From Shouchella lonarensis (lineage in GTDB: Bacteria > Bacillota > Bacilli > Bacillales > Bacillaceae_D): DNA of 64,000 nt. A program made the position numbers and the translations under genes. The stretch lies in contig NZ_FMYM01000008.1 of NCBI RefSeq assembly GCF_900096965.1, forward strand, positions 1-64,000. Direction: 5' to 3'. Under the pieces are notes generated by a model that had not been told where the DNA came from, searched no databases, and saw only the letters and a program-made list of their open reading frames with translations. The number at the start of each line of letters is the position of its first letter. Position 1 is the stretch's first letter. This document shows positions 30,627 through 39,548 of the stretch, piece after piece.

Positions 30627-31717
30627 TCAAGTTAATAAAGCCATATATTACTTATGACGATGTGAAAGAAGAAATAGAAGCCATTTTCAAGAGTGGCATG
30701 TTCACAAAAGGACCGTACGTGACACGTTTTAGAGAGAATTTGGCTCATTACGTTGGTGCGTCGCATACTTTTTTAACGACTTCGGCGACCACAGCGCTTT
30801 CTGTATGCTTAAAGTTATTAGGCATAAAAGAAGGCGATGAGGTAATTGTTTCAGATTTCTCTTTCCCGGCCACAGCCAATGTTGTTGAAAATGTAGGTGC
30901 GCGACCAGTATTTGCGGATGTAGATGTCAATACATTTAATATGTCTCCTGAGCAGTTAGAGGCATTCATTTCTCCAAAAACAAAAGCCGTTATTTTTGTT
31001 GATGCATTAGGGAATCCAACAGGTATAAAGGAGATTCATGACATTTGTCGTCATTACCGCATTCCTTTAATTGATGACGCAGCATGTGCGCTAGGCAGTG
31101 CGGAGAAGGGTAGACGTACAGGTAGTCTGGCAGATTTAACTTGTTTTAGTTTTCACCCGAGAAAGTTGTTGACAACTGGAGAGGGAGGTGCGATTACTAC
31201 CGAAAATGAGGACTGGGCAGCGTGGCTTGATGTACGTCTCAATCATGGTGCGATTTTCAACCAAAACAAGTTGGATTTTGTTGACACAGGATATAATTAC
31301 CGTCTAGCCGATATTCCTTGTCTCTTAGGCTTAAAGCAACTGGAAAAGTTAAACGAAATTATTTTCCACAGGAATGAGATGCGCACAGAATATATAAACC
31401 AATTGGCACCATTAGGTTTTCAAATACAGCAAAAGGGCGGTGATGTTACCCATAATGTACAGTCGCTTACATTCAAAGTTCCTGTAACAATGAATAGAGA
31501 CCAATTGATGCACCATTTATTTATGCAAGGAATCGAGTCAACGATTGGGACGTATAGTTTAAGTCATACGACTTATTACAAACGAAAGTACCATTCGGAG
31601 CGAAAAAATGCGCTATTTCTTGAGCAACATACGATCTCGCTCCCTTGTCATGAGGATGTGGACGTGGAGAAAGTTGTGAAAGAGATCCGGTTTTATACGA
31701 AACGAGAAAGGTTGTAG
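30623..31717 (+). CDS. DegT/DnrJ/EryC1-type PLP aminotransferase
   Basis: A 364-residue nucleotide-sugar aminotransferase. The PLP-binding region shows SVCLKLLGIKEGDEVIVSD, IPLIDDAACALGS with the pyridine-interacting Asp, and the Schiff-base lysine in CFSFHPRKLLTTGEGGAI near residue 180. GYNYRLADIPCLLG is a family hallmark. It should aminate a keto sugar supplied by the dehydratase two genes upstream. Its start overlaps the acyltransferase stop by 4 bases. It is clearly different in sequence from the second aminotransferase at 38306. Confidence 0.8.
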   Translation: MIKLIKPYITYDDVKEEIEAIFKSGMFTKGPYVTRFRENLAHYVGASHTFLTTSATTALSVCLKLLGIKEGDEVIVSDFSFPATANVVENVGARPVFADVDVNTFNMSPEQLEAFISPKTKAVIFVDALGNPTGIKEIHDICRHYRIPLIDDAACALGSAEKGRRTGSLADLTCFSFHPRKLLTTGEGGAITTENEDWAAWLDVRLNHGAIFNQNKLDFVDTGYNYRLADIPCLLGLKQLEKLNEIIFHRNEMRTEYINQLAPLGFQIQQKGGDVTHNVQSLTFKVPVTMNRDQLMHHLFMQGIESTIGTYSLSHTTYYKRKYHSERKNALFLEQHTISLPCHEDVDVEKVVKEIRFYTKRERL

Positions 31718-31727
31718 GGGGGATCCT

Positions 31728-32672
31728 TTGAAAAACATCAACTTGTTATTTATTACTTCTAACCCCAATTACTATCTCTCAAGAACGGTCGATTATTTTA
31801 TTCAAGCGTTGCGAGCGCACTTAAATATCCAAGTGTCATATCGATCAGGGTTTATTCAAGATATAATAGACAGCAGTGCTTTCGACCCCGATTTTGTGTA
31901 CATTGACGATTATTTGGGCAGGAGGGGACCTGCGGTTACTGGTTTAACTACATTAAAGTGTCCATACGCTGTGAATATGCATGATTTACATGAGACGAGG
32001 GATTCTTTACTCAGTATAAAACAGAAAAAAGAGATATTAAGGAAAGAGGGAGTAGAACACATTTTTGTTTATTGCCGCGATGCATTTTTACGTTGGTATC
32101 CGGAGTTTTCAAACTATATGAGGTGGCTGCCCCATCATGCCAATACGAATATTTATCGGAACTATGAATTGGAAAAAGATATAGATTTCATGATGCCTGG
32201 TGTGGCGATTCAACCTTATTATCCGTTGCGGGCGACCATTGTAGAAAGGTTGAAAGACCGACCCGAATTCGTTTTACTCCCCCATCCGCATTATAGAGAA
32301 AGAAAATATGATAAAGAGGGGATTTTCATTGGTGAGGCGTATGCACGAGAGTTAAACCGAGCAAAAATCTGCTTTACGTGCGACACCCTTTATCAATACC
32401 CTGTTAAAAAGTATTTTGAAACGCCGGCATGTCATACGCTATTATTGGCATCTTTTTCACAAGAGTTATACGATCTCGGATTTAGACCTGACGAAAATTT
32501 TGTTGCGATCGATGAAAATAATTTTGAAGAGAAAGCATATGATTACTTGAGGGACGAAGAAAAAAGAAAGTATGTGACGGGCAAAGGAATGGACATGGTT
32601 CACAAACGTCACGCTACTAGCAAACGGGCAGAAGAATTTGTCGAAATGATTACAAAGATCATAAATGAATAA
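31728..32672 (+). CDS. CgeB-like glycosyltransferase (family B, copy 3)
   Basis: A 314-residue CgeB-like protein forming a second subgroup with the product at 34871. The N-terminal domain has PDFVYIDDYL and YRDAFLRWYPEFSNYMRWLP, and the C-terminal domain ELNRAKICFTCDTLYQYPVK, YFETPACHTLLLASF, DLGFRPDENFVAID and a final HKRHATSKRAEEF helix. TTG 31728 is the start, 10 bases after the aminotransferase stop with a GGGGGGAT site. Donor and acceptor unknown; a GT-B fold is expected. Confidence 0.72.
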   Translation: MKNINLLFITSNPNYYLSRTVDYFIQALRAHLNIQVSYRSGFIQDIIDSSAFDPDFVYIDDYLGRRGPAVTGLTTLKCPYAVNMHDLHETRDSLLSIKQKKEILRKEGVEHIFVYCRDAFLRWYPEFSNYMRWLPHHANTNIYRNYELEKDIDFMMPGVAIQPYYPLRATIVERLKDRPEFVLLPHPHYRERKYDKEGIFIGEAYARELNRAKICFTCDTLYQYPVKKYFETPACHTLLLASFSQELYDLGFRPDENFVAIDENNFEEKAYDYLRDEEKRKYVTGKGMDMVHKRHATSKRAEEFVEMITKIINE

Positions 32673-32744
32673 CAACAAAAGATAAAAGAAGGTGGATTTG
32701 TGCTATCACAATCATTTTAAATGTGTGCGGAAAGGTTTGATTGT

Positions 32745-33785
32745 ATGGAAAATAGTGATGAAAAAACGATACGAGTGCTTCATGGACCTATGAATATCGC
32801 CAATCAAATGGAGGCATTATCAAGGGGATTAAACGAAAACGGTGTTTATTGCCGTACAGTATCGCTTGTTAATGATTATTTGCGATATCCTGCTAAATAC
32901 CCACTAGAAAATGTGTGGGAACGCAACATCGCTCCAGCCGAAGTTTTACGTTTTCTAGAGGAAAACTGTGTGCCGAATTTTGATATGTTTAATTTCCATT
33001 TTGGGCGTAGTTTCACTCGAAACTATTCAGATTTACATCTGCTTTCTAGTAAAAAGAAACCCATTGTGATGCATCACTGGGGAAGTGATGCGCGTTCTCT
33101 AGAGAGTGCGTTAAAGATTAATCCTTATGCAAAAGTGAAGCCAGGTGCTGAGAAGAAAATCATTGACACATATTTAAGGTACATTGCAAGGTATATTAAA
33201 CATTGCATCGTTCAAGATGAAGAAATGAAATTTCACGTAACAGATTATTACGAGCATGTTCACATTGTGCCGGTCATGATAGACATGTCTGAATACGAGT
33301 ATGTACCTGTGTCAGAACGAGAGAAGATGTTAATTGTCCATGCACCGACTCATACGGGCATCAAAGGGACGGAAACGATCGTAAAAGTGATGAGCGACTT
33401 GCAGCAGGAATTTGACTTTGATTTTAAACTCATTAAAGGTTATTCACATGCCGAAGCGAAGAAACTTTATGCCCAGGCTGATTTAGTCATTGATCAGCTA
33501 CACCTCGGCATTTATGGCATGGTGTCAATTGAAGCAATGGCAATGGGGAAACCGGTCATTTGTTATGTGAGTGATTTTATGCTAGACCATTATCCTAAAG
33601 ATTTGCCTGTGATGAATGCGAATCCAGACACATTTCCTACCGTCATGAAGTCGGTGTTAAAAAATAAAGACGTGTTACCTGAGCTGGGTAAAAAAGCAAG
33701 AACATTTGTGGAAGCGCGTCACGACATGTTAAAGAATAGTTTAGAAGTAAAACGGATCTATCAAGAGATCATGTCTTTGGTCTAA
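32745..33785 (+). CDS. GT4-like glycosyltransferase (family A, copy 3)
   Basis: A 346-residue GT-B protein. Signature positions: IRVLHGPMNIANQMEALSRGL near residue 8, MHHWGSDARSLE near 115, IVHAPTHTGIKGTETIV near 196 and GMVSIEAMAMGKPVICYVSD near 255. Copy 4 follows 15 bases later and the last 120 residues of the two are nearly identical, so they arose by tandem duplication. The start at ATG 32745 follows GGAAAGG. The 72 bases before it, the widest gap in this part of the arm, show no terminator. Confidence 0.72.
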   Translation: MENSDEKTIRVLHGPMNIANQMEALSRGLNENGVYCRTVSLVNDYLRYPAKYPLENVWERNIAPAEVLRFLEENCVPNFDMFNFHFGRSFTRNYSDLHLLSSKKKPIVMHHWGSDARSLESALKINPYAKVKPGAEKKIIDTYLRYIARYIKHCIVQDEEMKFHVTDYYEHVHIVPVMIDMSEYEYVPVSEREKMLIVHAPTHTGIKGTETIVKVMSDLQQEFDFDFKLIKGYSHAEAKKLYAQADLVIDQLHLGIYGMVSIEAMAMGKPVICYVSDFMLDHYPKDLPVMNANPDTFPTVMKSVLKNKDVLPELGKKARTFVEARHDMLKNSLEVKRIYQEIMSLV

Positions 33786-33800
33786 TGGGGGGTGTACGAC

Positions 33801-34832
33801 GTGAAAAAGAATGCGATCCGCGTTCTCCATGGCCCGTTAGAAACAGCGAATCAGATGGGGACACTTGTGAAAGGGTTAAACTGTCATGGTGTACATGGGA
33901 GAAGTGTGAATTTGATTAAAAGTTATCTCAATTATGAAGACCCTTATCGATTGGAGAAGTTATGGAGGCCTGGAGCAACGCAACAAGAAATTTTAGCGTT
34001 TTTAAAAAATGAGTGTATGGATCAATTTGATATTTTTAACTACCATAGTGGTTATCGCACATTTACACATGGATATGCAGATGTGCAGTTGTTAAAAAGC
34101 GAAGAAAAGCCGCTGATCATTCACCATTGGGGAAGTGAAGTGCGGGTATTGGAAACAGCATTACAAACAAACCCGTATGCGGTTGTAAAAGGAAGCTTTA
34201 GTGCGGGTCATATAGACAATATGTTAAAGCTGCTTTCCAAAAACATTCGCTATTGTGTTGTTCAAGACATGGAGATATACCAGTATGTGAAAGATTACTA
34301 TGAGAATATATTTGTTGTACCCGTGATGATTGACTTAGGAGATTATGAGATGGATGCAAGAGAAAGTGATAACGACCGTATGCTCATTGTGCATGCACCT
34401 ACAGACACAAAAATAAAAGGAACACAAGCTATTGTAGAAGTGATGGCGCAATTAAAAGATGAGTTCGCGTTTGACTTTAAGTTAATCAAAGGTTATTCAC
34501 ATACTGAAGCAAAAAAATTATATAAACAAGCAGATTTAGTCATTGACCAACTACATCTTGGTATTTATGGCATGGTCTCAATTGAAGCAATGGCAATGGG
34601 AAAGCCGGTTGTTTGTTATATGAGTGATTTTATGCTGGACCACTATCCTGATGATGTACCCGTGATCAACGCGAATGCAGATACGTTACGTGATGTAATG
34701 AAAACCGTTTTAAGAAATAAAGATGCATTACCTGATATTGGAAAAAAATCAAGAAAGTACGTGGAGGAACGTCATGATATGTTGAAAAATAGTTTAGAAG
34801 TAAAGCGGATTTATGAACAAATGTTATCTTAA
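33801..34832 (+). CDS. GT4-like glycosyltransferase (family A, copy 4)
   Basis: A 343-residue tandem duplicate of the preceding gene. It shares IRVLHGP, HHWGSEVR, IVHAPTDTKIKGTQAIV, KGYSHTEAKKLYKQADLVID and GMVSIEAMAMGKPVVCYMSD, whereas the N-terminal acceptor-binding half (about residues 30-110) has diverged most. That pattern suggests the same sugar donor class and a changed acceptor. The GTG at 33801 is chosen because GGGGGG lies at correct spacing. Confidence 0.72.
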   Translation: MKKNAIRVLHGPLETANQMGTLVKGLNCHGVHGRSVNLIKSYLNYEDPYRLEKLWRPGATQQEILAFLKNECMDQFDIFNYHSGYRTFTHGYADVQLLKSEEKPLIIHHWGSEVRVLETALQTNPYAVVKGSFSAGHIDNMLKLLSKNIRYCVVQDMEIYQYVKDYYENIFVVPVMIDLGDYEMDARESDNDRMLIVHAPTDTKIKGTQAIVEVMAQLKDEFAFDFKLIKGYSHTEAKKLYKQADLVIDQLHLGIYGMVSIEAMAMGKPVVCYMSDFMLDHYPDDVPVINANADTLRDVMKTVLRNKDALPDIGKKSRKYVEERHDMLKNSLEVKRIYEQMLS

Positions 34833-34870
34833 CATACGGTCCACTTATTGGTCATGAAGGAGGATATTCA

Positions 34871-35818
34871 ATGGAAAAAATCAAGTTCCTTTATATAGGC
34901 AGAAACTTAGAAAGGCCAATGGTTTTGGGACTCGGGTATTTTTTTAACGAAATAAAAAAGATGACTGATTTCCACGCATCATATTCTTCAGGATCTATTG
35001 AAAATATTCTTGCTCAGATTGATTTTAAGCCAGATTTTATCTATTTGCATGAGTATATGGCTAAACGTAGATATGACCCGTCCGTTACAGGCGTAAAAAA
35101 AATAAGTATCCCGTGCGCAGCGCTATTTAGTGATATTCATCTATGTAAAGAAGAGCGGAAAAAGGCAGTGAAAGAAGAAGAAATCAAATATGTATTCACA
35201 TATTATCGGGACAAATTTTTACAATGGTATCCAGAGTTGACAGACCAAATGATTTGGATGCCGCCAGAAGTGAATACAGACATTTTTAAAGACTATGGTG
35301 CAGAAAAAGATATTGACTTCTTGATGACCGGAAACACGCATCCGAAATTTTATCCGCTCCGTGCGAAAATGCTCGAAACATTTAAAGGGAGGGATGGTTT
35401 TTTTGAACGTCCGCATCCGACGTATGAAAGAATGTATGCAGCACCTCATCAATGTGTACTCGGTGAGCGGTATGCGATGGAAATCAATCGCGCAAAAATG
35501 GCTTTTACATGTGATAGCATCTATCAATATCCTGTATTAAAGTATTATGAAATTTGTGCATGTAATACGTTGTTGCTCGCACCATGTTCAAAAGAAATAC
35601 GTGACCTTGGTTTTATACCGGGAGAACACTTTGTGGAAGTAGATGAAAATGATTTTGAAGAGAAGGCATATTATTATTTAAACAATGAAGAAGAGCGGAA
35701 GAGGATAGCGCTGAATGGCATGGAAATGGTACATCGAAAGCACGCGACGACCGTCAGAGCCGTGCAGTTTATAAAGAAGGTAGAAGAAATTATTGCAAAA
35801 GAACGTTCTGAGATGTAA
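34871..35818 (+). CDS. CgeB-like glycosyltransferase (family B, copy 4)
   Basis: A 315-residue paralogue of the 31728 product. Shared elements include KPDFIYLHEYM, YRDKFLQWYPELTDQMIWMP, NTDIFKDYGAEKDIDFLM, EINRAKMAFTCDSIYQYPV, ACNTLLLAPCSKEIRDLGF, NDFEEKAYYYL and RKHATTVRAVQF. The repeating order (family A followed by family B) in both arms hints that the products act in pairs. AAGGAGGATATTC precedes the ATG. Confidence 0.72.
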   Translation: MEKIKFLYIGRNLERPMVLGLGYFFNEIKKMTDFHASYSSGSIENILAQIDFKPDFIYLHEYMAKRRYDPSVTGVKKISIPCAALFSDIHLCKEERKKAVKEEEIKYVFTYYRDKFLQWYPELTDQMIWMPPEVNTDIFKDYGAEKDIDFLMTGNTHPKFYPLRAKMLETFKGRDGFFERPHPTYERMYAAPHQCVLGERYAMEINRAKMAFTCDSIYQYPVLKYYEICACNTLLLAPCSKEIRDLGFIPGEHFVEVDENDFEEKAYYYLNNEEERKRIALNGMEMVHRKHATTVRAVQFIKKVEEIIAKERSEM

Positions 35819-35868
35819 AGGGGTGGACATATGATTTAACAATAAGAAAGATGAAGGGAGCTGTCAGT

Positions 35869-37641
35869 GTGAACGGAAAGAGACGATGGATGCCTCTTGT
35901 TATGATGGACTCCGTCATTGTTTTTTTCGCTATTTTCGTGAGCTACTTCTTGCTTTTTTTGGCACCATTTTCTTTGACGATGAATCTAACCATCAGTTCA
36001 TTCTTGTTGTTGTGTCTACACCATTTATGTGCGTACGTGTTCAATTTTTACAAACGAGCGTGGGAATATGCAGGTGTTGGTGAGATAAAAGTAATTGTGT
36101 CTGTTGTAACGATCCCAATACTTTGTGTTATCATGGTCCATTTTTTTTTGTTGCAGTTTGATATCCGTGTCCTAGTCGTCACCTGGATGATGCATATGCT
36201 GTTCATAGGAGGACTACGGTTGATGAACAATTTGTATCGTGGTCATGCGGAAAGCAAGAAAACAGGGAGGAGAACGCTTATTATCGGCGCAGGCTCTGCT
36301 GGAACCTTGCTGGCACAACGGTTACGACAGAGAGTGCAAGAAATAGAACCCATCGGTTATTTAGATGATAATTTTACAAAACACGGCTTAGAAATTGTTG
36401 GTTTGCCTGTACTAGGCAGCATTAAACAAGTGAAGAATATTGTCAGTGAGTTTCAAGTCGATTGTATTATTATTGCGATCCCTTCTCTTAGTAAATCAGT
36501 ATTAAACCGGATTATTACACTTTGTGCAGAAACGAAAGTGCAGACGCAAATCCTACCTAGTTTGGAGGATTTGATGTTGGGACGCGTTCAAGTTAGTGAG
36601 TTTACAGATGTGAATGTAGAAGATTTATTAGGACGGGAACCTGTCAAACTCGATGCGGAAGGTGTGACAGAATACATTACGGGGAAAGTCATCTTAGTGA
36701 CGGGTGCCGGTGGGTCAATTGGCTCTGAAGTTTGTCGTCAACTAAGCCGTTTTTCACCAGAGAAACTCGTTTTGCAAGGACACGGCGAAAATAGTATTTA
36801 CCTGATTGAGAGGGAACTCCGAGAAGAGGTGCCATCTTTATTAATTGAGACAGAAATATCAGATATAAAAGATAAGGAAGCAATGTTGTCCATGATGACA
36901 AAGCACCGCCCACATGTCATTTTTCATGCTGCTGCGCATAAACACGTTGTATTGATGGAACATCATTTTGAAGAAGCGGTGAAAAACAATGTCGTTGGCA
37001 CCCGAAATGTGGCAGAAGCTGCACACGAAGTGGGGGTCAATACTTTTGTGATGATCTCAACTGATAAAGCTGTACACCCAACGAGTGTGATGGGGGCAAC
37101 GAAACGACTCGCAGAAGCTGTCATTCAACATTTAGATACGGTAAGCGATACACGTTTTGTCGCTGTTCGGTTCGGGAATGTGCTAGGTAGTCGCGGGAGT
37201 GTCATTCCGTTTTTTAAAGAACAAATTAAAGCAGGGGGACCAGTGACGGTTACTCATCCGGATATGGCGCGTTATTTTATGACCATACCAGAAGCATCAC
37301 GGCTCGTTTTACAAGCAGGTGTCTTCGCGCAAGGGGGAGAAATTTTTGTGCTTGATATGGGTGAACCAGTGAAAATTGTAGACCTGGCACGTAACTTAAT
37401 TTGTTTATCCGGATACACAGAAGATGAGATTCATATTACTTTTACGGGTGTGCGCCCAGGGGAAAAATTAACGGAGGAGCTGCTTGGGGAAGATGAAGTA
37501 CATGAAGAGCAAGTTTATCCAAAAATTTATCGAGGAAAGAGAAAGAAACTTAAACATCATGATGTTGAAAAATTCCTTTCTCAATTTGAAAAAAGGGAAG
37601 TAGGGAAAGAAGAATTACTTCGAGTAGCAAATAACATTTAG
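35869..37641 (+). CDS. Membrane-bound UDP-N-acetylglucosamine 4,6-dehydratase, CapD/PglF family
   Basis: A 590-residue protein. Four N-terminal membrane segments (about residues 10-115) precede a first Rossmann domain (RRTLIIGAGSAGTLLAQRLR near residue 138) and the catalytic SDR domain (VILVTGAGGSIGSEVCRQLS near residue 275). The catalytic part has STDKAVHPTSVMGATKRLAE, in which the Tyr of the usual YxxxK is replaced by Met, as in the PglF/FlaA1 group. It should convert UDP-GlcNAc to the 4-keto-6-deoxy sugar. GTG 35869 follows AAGGGAG. The acetyltransferase and aminotransferase that complete the bacillosamine-type route follow directly. Confidence 0.85.
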   Translation: MNGKRRWMPLVMMDSVIVFFAIFVSYFLLFLAPFSLTMNLTISSFLLLCLHHLCAYVFNFYKRAWEYAGVGEIKVIVSVVTIPILCVIMVHFFLLQFDIRVLVVTWMMHMLFIGGLRLMNNLYRGHAESKKTGRRTLIIGAGSAGTLLAQRLRQRVQEIEPIGYLDDNFTKHGLEIVGLPVLGSIKQVKNIVSEFQVDCIIIAIPSLSKSVLNRIITLCAETKVQTQILPSLEDLMLGRVQVSEFTDVNVEDLLGREPVKLDAEGVTEYITGKVILVTGAGGSIGSEVCRQLSRFSPEKLVLQGHGENSIYLIERELREEVPSLLIETEISDIKDKEAMLSMMTKHRPHVIFHAAAHKHVVLMEHHFEEAVKNNVVGTRNVAEAAHEVGVNTFVMISTDKAVHPTSVMGATKRLAEAVIQHLDTVSDTRFVAVRFGNVLGSRGSVIPFFKEQIKAGGPVTVTHPDMARYFMTIPEASRLVLQAGVFAQGGEIFVLDMGEPVKIVDLARNLICLSGYTEDEIHITFTGVRPGEKLTEELLGEDEVHEEQVYPKIYRGKRKKLKHHDVEKFLSQFEKREVGKEELLRVANNI

Positions 37642-37662
37642 AAATAAGGGGAGGGAGGGAGA

Positions 37663-38292
37663 GTGAAACAGCTAATCATTGTCGGGGATGGTGGTCATAG
37701 TCAAGTGATTCAAGACATTGCAAAAGCAAATGAGTTGACAGTGGTGGCAATAGTAGATGATCTTTACGACAAGCCGCGGCATGGTGCAATTGTAAGGGCG
37801 CCATTCATCATGCTAGAAGAGATGCTTGTTTCTTACCCAAATAGTGTCATAGTGGTTGCAATCGGTGATAACCAAATAAGGAAGCGTATTGTAGACGGTA
37901 TTGAGATAGGAGAAGAAAGATACGGGACGCTCATTCACCCTAGTGCTGTTATTGGCACGAATGTCACCATTGGTGTTGGCACGGTTGTAATGGCAAATGC
38001 AGTGCTGAATGCGCGTGCAACAATTGGGAGGCACGTGATTGTGAATACAGGTGCCATCGTTGAGCATGACTGCTGCGTGGGTGACTTCGCCCATTTGTCC
38101 CCACAAGCAGCAATGGCTGGCGCAGCAAAAGTAGATGAAGGCACACATTTGGGAACAGGGAGTGTTTTAATTCCTAAAGTTCATGTCGGTGCTTGGACAA
38201 CAGTAGGTGCTGGTGCAGTTGCAACGAAGCATATTCCGCAGAGATGCACAGCGGTTGGTGTCCCAGCTCGTTCAATAAAAAGTGTAGATTAG
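37663..38292 (+). CDS. PglD-like sugar N-acetyltransferase
   Basis: A 209-residue protein with an N-terminal Rossmann-like subdomain (LIIVGDGGHSQVIQDIA, compare the GxGGH of PglD/NeuD) and a C-terminal left-handed beta helix (IGTNVTIGVGTVVMANAVLN, ATIGRHVIVNTGAIVEHDC, GTGSVLIPKVHVGAWTTVGAGA). The IVEHDC histidine corresponds to the catalytic base in PglD. It would N-acetylate UDP-4-amino-4,6-dideoxy-GlcNAc. It lies between the dehydratase and the aminotransferase of the same pathway. The GTG start has a GGGAGGGAGGGAGA site. Confidence 0.82.
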   Translation: MKQLIIVGDGGHSQVIQDIAKANELTVVAIVDDLYDKPRHGAIVRAPFIMLEEMLVSYPNSVIVVAIGDNQIRKRIVDGIEIGEERYGTLIHPSAVIGTNVTIGVGTVVMANAVLNARATIGRHVIVNTGAIVEHDCCVGDFAHLSPQAAMAGAAKVDEGTHLGTGSVLIPKVHVGAWTTVGAGAVATKHIPQRCTAVGVPARSIKSVD

Positions 38293-38305
38293 TGAGGTGT
38301 ATAAG

Positions 38306-39448
38306 ATGGATCGTGAACGTATCTTTTTATCTCCTCCTCATATAGGTGCGGCAGAGAAAAAGTATGTAGCGGATGCTTTTGAAAGCAACTGGATTGCGCC
38401 ACTCGGTCCAAATGTGGATGCTTTTGAAGCTGAAATAGCTGACTATGTTGGGAGCCGGTTTGCGACAGCGACGAGCTCTGGGACAGCGGCCATTCATTTA
38501 GCATTATCGCTTGTCGGTGTGGGGAAAGGAGACATTGTCTTTTGCTCCACCTTTACATTTGTAGCGAGCGCCAATCCAATTCTTTATTTAGGTGCCAAAC
38601 CGGTGTTCATTGATTCTGAGCCTGATTCTTGGAATATGTCTCCTGTTGCTTTACAAAAAGCAATGACGTATTACGTGGCGAAAGGATTGCTTCCTAAGGC
38701 AGTCATTGTCGTAAATCTCTATGGACAAAGTGCCGATTATGAACCAATTTTGCGCATTTGCCGTGAACACAGTGTCCCAGTAATTGAAGATGCAGCGGAA
38801 TCACTTGGATCAACATATAAAGGAAAGAAAAGTGGGACGCTTGGAGACTTTGGGGTGTTTTCATTTAACGGAAATAAAATCATTACGACGTCTGGTGGAG
38901 GCATGCTTGTTTCAAATAATCGGGATTTTATTGAGAAAGCGAAATTTTTAGCGACGCAAGCAAAAGAACCGGTGTTACACTATGAACATGAGCAACTTGG
39001 TTATAATTATCGTTTAAGTAATGTATTAGCGGGAATAGGTAGAGGACAATTAGAAAAGATTGAAGAAAGGGTGCGTGCAAGGAGAGATGTTTTTAACCGT
39101 TATCGAGATGCTTTCAGCGGGATAAAAGGGATGACATTTATGCCTGAGGCGCAATTTGGTCGTCATAATCGCTGGCTGACGACCTTAACGATAGACCCAC
39201 AACAAGTAGGCAAGACATACCCGGAAGTGATTCAAGCGCTTGAAGCGCATCAAATCGAAGCACGACCGTTGTGGAAGCCGTTGCATTTGCAACCATTGTT
39301 TCAAGAAAATTTGAGTTTTGCGCACGGAGATGAGTATGTTTCAACGCAGTTGTTTTGTCAAGGGTTATGTTTACCGTCTGGGTCTAATTTGACAGCGGAA
39401 CAACAAAATAAAGTCATCCAAATAATGAGGAGTGTACTGGCCGTGTGA
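38306..39448 (+). CDS. PglE-like UDP-4-keto sugar aminotransferase
   Basis: A 380-residue DegT-family PLP enzyme. IFLSPPHIGAAEKKYVADAF at the N-terminus, VPVIEDAAESLGSTYKGKKS, and the lysine in VFSFNGNKIITTSGGGML near residue 192 match PglE/PseC-type aminotransferases acting on UDP-4-keto-6-deoxy sugars. Together with the two genes upstream it makes a complete predicted route to UDP-2,4-diacetamido-2,4,6-trideoxyhexose. The cluster ends here; only a weak 5-bp hairpin (about 39470-39485) follows. Confidence 0.83.
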   Translation: MDRERIFLSPPHIGAAEKKYVADAFESNWIAPLGPNVDAFEAEIADYVGSRFATATSSGTAAIHLALSLVGVGKGDIVFCSTFTFVASANPILYLGAKPVFIDSEPDSWNMSPVALQKAMTYYVAKGLLPKAVIVVNLYGQSADYEPILRICREHSVPVIEDAAESLGSTYKGKKSGTLGDFGVFSFNGNKIITTSGGGMLVSNNRDFIEKAKFLATQAKEPVLHYEHEQLGYNYRLSNVLAGIGRGQLEKIEERVRARRDVFNRYRDAFSGIKGMTFMPEAQFGRHNRWLTTLTIDPQQVGKTYPEVIQALEAHQIEARPLWKPLHLQPLFQENLSFAHGDEYVSTQLFCQGLCLPSGSNLTAEQQNKVIQIMRSVLAV

Positions 39449-39548
39449 GTATTGGTCAAAAAGATGTGGCATGATGTACTTCATGTTAAAATAAATGTGT
39501 AGTTAGGATAAAAATGATATATGACGTGTCAGTAAAGAAGGTGAACAC

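Noticed and set aside
39449-39548. Fluoride riboswitch before the crcB pair
   Set aside because: No crcB-motif pattern of conserved bases could be recognised; only an A/T-rich stretch with a ribosome binding site.
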